DNA of 64,000 bases from Raineya sp. Lineage in GTDB: Bacteria; Bacteroidota; Bacteroidia; Cytophagales; Thermonemataceae. Below, piece by piece: positions 61,508 through 64,000 of this stretch (position 1 is its first letter; the number at the start of each line of letters is the position of its first letter). The stretch spans positions 1-64,000 of the forward strand of contig JALONN010000001.1 in assembly GCA_025454915.1 (NCBI GenBank), read 5' to 3'. The translations under genes were made by a program, and so were the position numbers. The notes below the pieces were generated by a model, which saw nothing but the letters and a program-made list of their open reading frames with translations, searched no databases and was not told the origin of the DNA.

Positions 61508-62374
61508 ATGAGTTATACCCTGATAAACCCTCAAAATGGGCATCTGGCTTTCAAAGTTTTTAGTTTTGAAGGCAATAATCATTTTGACCATGTACAACGG
61601 TTAGGCTATTACAGCATGATTTTAGTTCTGGAAGGAAGTGGTAAACTGAAAGCAGACTTTTCTGATTATACCTTTCAAAAAAATACATTAATGTGTTTTT
61701 CTCCTTATCAGCCTTTTATGATAGATAGCTCTGATTTGCAGGGAGTATGTTTAAATTTTCATCCTGATTTTTTTTGTATTCATAAACACCAACAAGAAGT
61801 TGCTTGTAATGGGGTTCTTTTTAATAATATTTACAATCCGCCATTTATACAAATTAGTGTACAACAAACAGCATATTTTGTGTCTCTGATAGAACAAATG
61901 AAAGAAGAAATGCAAAATATTGATTTGGCACAATATGAGCTGATTATTTCTCATTTGAAAATTTTTCTCATCAAGGCTTCTCGTATTAAGATAGAGCAGA
62001 ATCCAGAAGCTCAAAAGGTTTATGGAGAAAATGAGCAGCCTTTCATACTCCAAAATTTGAAAGAAGCCATTGAAATACATTTTAAAGTCAAACATTCAGC
62101 AAGTGAATATGCTGATTTATTGAATATTTCATCAAAATCTTTGGCTAAGATTTGTAAAAATTATTTTAATAAAACGCTTACAGACTTAATTTCAGAACGA
62201 ATTATAATTGAGGCAAAAAGAGAGTTGTATATGACTTCTAAAACTGTAAAGGAGATTGCTTATGAGTTAGGTTATCAGGATGAATACTATTTTAGCCGTT
62301 TTTTTAAAACAAATGCAGATGTTTCTCCTCAGATTTATAGAGAAACAGTTGGTTTTGCAAAAGCTGAAGCATAA
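61508..62374 (+). CDS. AraC-family transcriptional regulator
   Basis: A 288-residue protein. The N-terminal ~150 residues form a cupin-like sensor (YYSMILVLEGSGKLKADFSD, LMCFSPYQPFMIDSSDLQ). The C-terminal two helix-turn-helix units are at ~190-282 (ASEYADLLNISSKSLAKICK, VKEIAYELGYQDEYYFSRFF, KTNADVSPQIYRE). The ligand is unknown. Its place behind the AhpD-like and NTF2-like genes suggests that it may control them, which is inference. Confidence 0.9.
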   Translation: MSYTLINPQNGHLAFKVFSFEGNNHFDHVQRLGYYSMILVLEGSGKLKADFSDYTFQKNTLMCFSPYQPFMIDSSDLQGVCLNFHPDFFCIHKHQQEVACNGVLFNNIYNPPFIQISVQQTAYFVSLIEQMKEEMQNIDLAQYELIISHLKIFLIKASRIKIEQNPEAQKVYGENEQPFILQNLKEAIEIHFKVKHSASEYADLLNISSKSLAKICKNYFNKTLTDLISERIIIEAKRELYMTSKTVKEIAYELGYQDEYYFSRFFKTNADVSPQIYRETVGFAKAEA

Positions 62375-62457
62375 ATAGATATTTTTAGTAGTTTTTTAAA
62401 CTTATTTTATAGAAAATTGCGTTTATTAAAAAGTTGAGTCTTATTTCAATAAATCCC

Positions 62458-64000
62458 ATGAAAAAAATCTTTATAATTCTCTTTCTCTTTAACATAACTA
62501 TTTTAAAAGCACAAACTGGAAAAGATAAATGTTCAGATTGGGAGGTAAAAGCATCAAAATCTGAAGCCAAAGTAGGAGATGAAGTAATCATCAGTTTTTT
62601 TGTTACTCCCAAACCAGACTGGTATGTTTATGCCAATGGCTTTGAAGAGGGAGGACCAAAAATAACTGAGATAAACTTTAAAAAGAATTCTTCATATCAA
62701 CTAATAGGTAAACTCGAATCGCCTGGTGCTGAGACAGTTCAAGATCCTATCTTTGAAATGGCTATTAGGAAATTTAAGAAAAGAGGAGAATTCAAGCAGA
62801 AAATAAAGATTTTATCAGAGAATTTTAAAGTAGAAGGAACAGTGGATTACCAAACCTGTTCTGATAAAAATGGACAGTGTATCCCTTGTGAATATGATTT
62901 TAGTTTTAGCCAAATAGCTGTAAAAGCAGACGCTAAAACGGACAAGAAAGAACTTGAAGACACCAAAGCTCTGAATAAAAAAGACAGTTCTGATACAAAA
63001 AATACCACTCAAATTACTCCAGTAGATACTTTTTCCCAGAAAACCACTAAAAATGGAACAGAAACAGTAAAAAATAAACCTGTAAATTTTGAAGAAGCCC
63101 AAAAAGAAGAAGAAAATTTGTTTTTATTTGCTTTAGGGGCATTTTTAGCAGGCTTATTGGCATTGCTTACGCCATGTGTGTACCCCATGATACCCATGAC
63201 AGTAACGCTTTTTATGAAAGGAGATAAACCTATTAGTCCTCAGGCTAGTGCAGAGGAACAAATACAACAGCAAGCAGCAAACAGACGCAGAGGCATTGTA
63301 AAAGCTTTGATTTATGGTGGCTCAATCATTGGAATTTATGGTTTGTTGGGCTTATTAGCTTCACTTGCATTTGGAATAGAATTTAACAATGATTTCAGTA
63401 CTCACTGGGCTTCTAACCTGCTGTTTTTCAGTATTTTTATTGTGTTTGGTCTTTCTTTCTTGGGAATGTTTGATATTGTATTGCCCAGTAGTTTTGTCAA
63501 TAAAATAGACCGTAAAGCAGATGGAGGAGGGTATGGAGCAGTATTTTTTATGGCATTTACATTGGTTTTAGTGTCGTTTTCGTGTACAGCACCCATTGCA
63601 GGAAGCATTATTATGCTTGCAACACAAGGAGAGGTCATAAAACCATTGATAGGGATGGTGGCTTATGCTTCGGCTTTTGCAATTCCGTTTACATTTTTTG
63701 CACTTTTCCCAACAGCCATGAAAAGCCTTCCCAAATCAGGAGGGTGGCTCAACACTGTTAAGGTATTTTTAGGATTTTTAGAATTAGCTTTGGCATTTAA
63801 GTTTTTGAGTACAGCCGATTTGGCTTATCATTGGGGTATTCTGAACAGAGATGTATTTTTATCTCTTTGGATAGCTGTTTTTGGAGCAATGGCAATGTAT
63901 TTATTTGGTAAAATTCAATTGCCACATGATACGAAACTAGATAAAATATCTGTACCCAGAGCTGTAATGGCAATTATTACAACTGCTTTTACAGTATATA
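62458..64000 (+). CDS. dsbD: Thiol:disulfide interchange protein DsbD (3' partial)
   Basis: An open frame from ATG 62458 that runs off the window after 514 codons. The signal peptide ends ILKA before Gln. The N-terminal DsbD-alpha-like domain is at ~20-155 (TPKPDWYVYANGFEEGG, FKVEGTVDYQTCSDKNGQC, IPCEY). After a Lys/Thr linker the membrane DsbD-beta domain begins near residue 222. Its two redox Cys are in LLTPCVYPMIPM (Cys240) and SFSCTAPIAG. The C-terminal thioredoxin domain lies beyond the window. DsbD carries electrons from cytoplasmic thioredoxin to periplasmic thiol proteins. Confidence 0.9.
   Translation, partial: MKKIFIILFLFNITILKAQTGKDKCSDWEVKASKSEAKVGDEVIISFFVTPKPDWYVYANGFEEGGPKITEINFKKNSSYQLIGKLESPGAETVQDPIFEMAIRKFKKRGEFKQKIKILSENFKVEGTVDYQTCSDKNGQCIPCEYDFSFSQIAVKADAKTDKKELEDTKALNKKDSSDTKNTTQITPVDTFSQKTTKNGTETVKNKPVNFEEAQKEEENLFLFALGAFLAGLLALLTPCVYPMIPMTVTLFMKGDKPISPQASAEEQIQQQAANRRRGIVKALIYGGSIIGIYGLLGLLASLAFGIEFNNDFSTHWASNLLFFSIFIVFGLSFLGMFDIVLPSSFVNKIDRKADGGGYGAVFFMAFTLVLVSFSCTAPIAGSIIMLATQGEVIKPLIGMVAYASAFAIPFTFFALFPTAMKSLPKSGGWLNTVKVFLGFLELALAFKFLSTADLAYHWGILNRDVFLSLWIAVFGAMAMYLFGKIQLPHDTKLDKISVPRAVMAIITTAFTVY

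Overview
The window is AT-rich chromosomal DNA from a member of the Bacteroidota, most likely a Cytophagales-like gliding bacterium. Several independent signs agree. Three proteins carry type IX secretion (T9SS) C-terminal sorting domains: two of type A and one gliding-motility-associated type B. Promoters match the Bacteroidota pattern TTG/TTTG-N16-22-TAnnTTTG, and Shine-Dalgarno sequences are not evident. The primary sigma factor is the short form (287 aa) that lacks region 1.1. Every signal-peptidase-I type signal peptide I can recognise is followed by Gln (the Bacteroidetes 'Q-rule'), and a glutaminyl-cyclase-like M28 enzyme is encoded here too. No tRNA, rRNA, CRISPR array, transposase or integrase gene was found. 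No gene-free stretch exceeds about 300 bases.

Layout. 1-8.5 kb: the tail of a T9SS-exported protein, two related unknown proteins, a contractile-injection-system (CIS) tape-measure protein, and (convergent) a catalytically defective GH18-like membrane protein and a tail-fibre-like protein. None of the sheath, tube, baseplate or ATPase genes of a CIS is in the window. 8.6-16 kb: small unknown genes, FtsE, an FMN reductase, a GT39-like membrane protein, an ECF sigma / membrane protein / outer-membrane barrel operon, and gcvT. 16.2-19.8 kb: two paralogous multi-PAS proteins that end in a histidine-kinase phosphoacceptor helix but have no ATPase domain. 19.86-19.98 kb: an SRP RNA gene on the minus strand, with a textbook promoter, not marked by any ORF. 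20-27.5 kb: ccmB, exported and cell-surface proteins (kelch; type B T9SS) and small unknowns. 27.5-31 kb: purL and a three-gene operon ending in a Doc-type toxin, with a 57-aa antitoxin gene just upstream of the toxin. 31-37 kb: sufC-sufD followed by what looks like a cassette-exchange locus. The last ~127 bp of sufD plus its terminator occur twice and bracket a methyltransferase, and a second short repeat from the downstream convergent gene brackets a WG-repeat protein. 37-52.6 kb: mostly housekeeping and envelope genes (AtpZ, glutaminyl cyclase, sirtuin, HtrA/DegP, hisA, rpoD, glycosyltransferase, cyclophilin, prolyl oligopeptidase, nucleoside hydrolase, malate synthase). 52.9-60.3 kb: one giant 2464-aa T9SS surface protein with two beta-helix regions and nine Ig-like modules. 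60.4-64 kb: an AhpD-like protein, an NTF2-like protein, an AraC regulator and the 5' part of dsbD.

How the genes fit together. Much of the window serves the cell envelope and protein export: T9SS cargo, N-terminal Gln cyclisation, periplasmic quality control by HtrA, cyclophilin and DsbD, SRP RNA for membrane targeting, FtsE, and cytochrome c maturation by CcmB. The parts least explained by known biology are the tape-measure gene with its paired unknown neighbours, the sufD cassette locus, the ATPase-less PAS/HisKA pair and the atypical apical loop of the SRP RNA.
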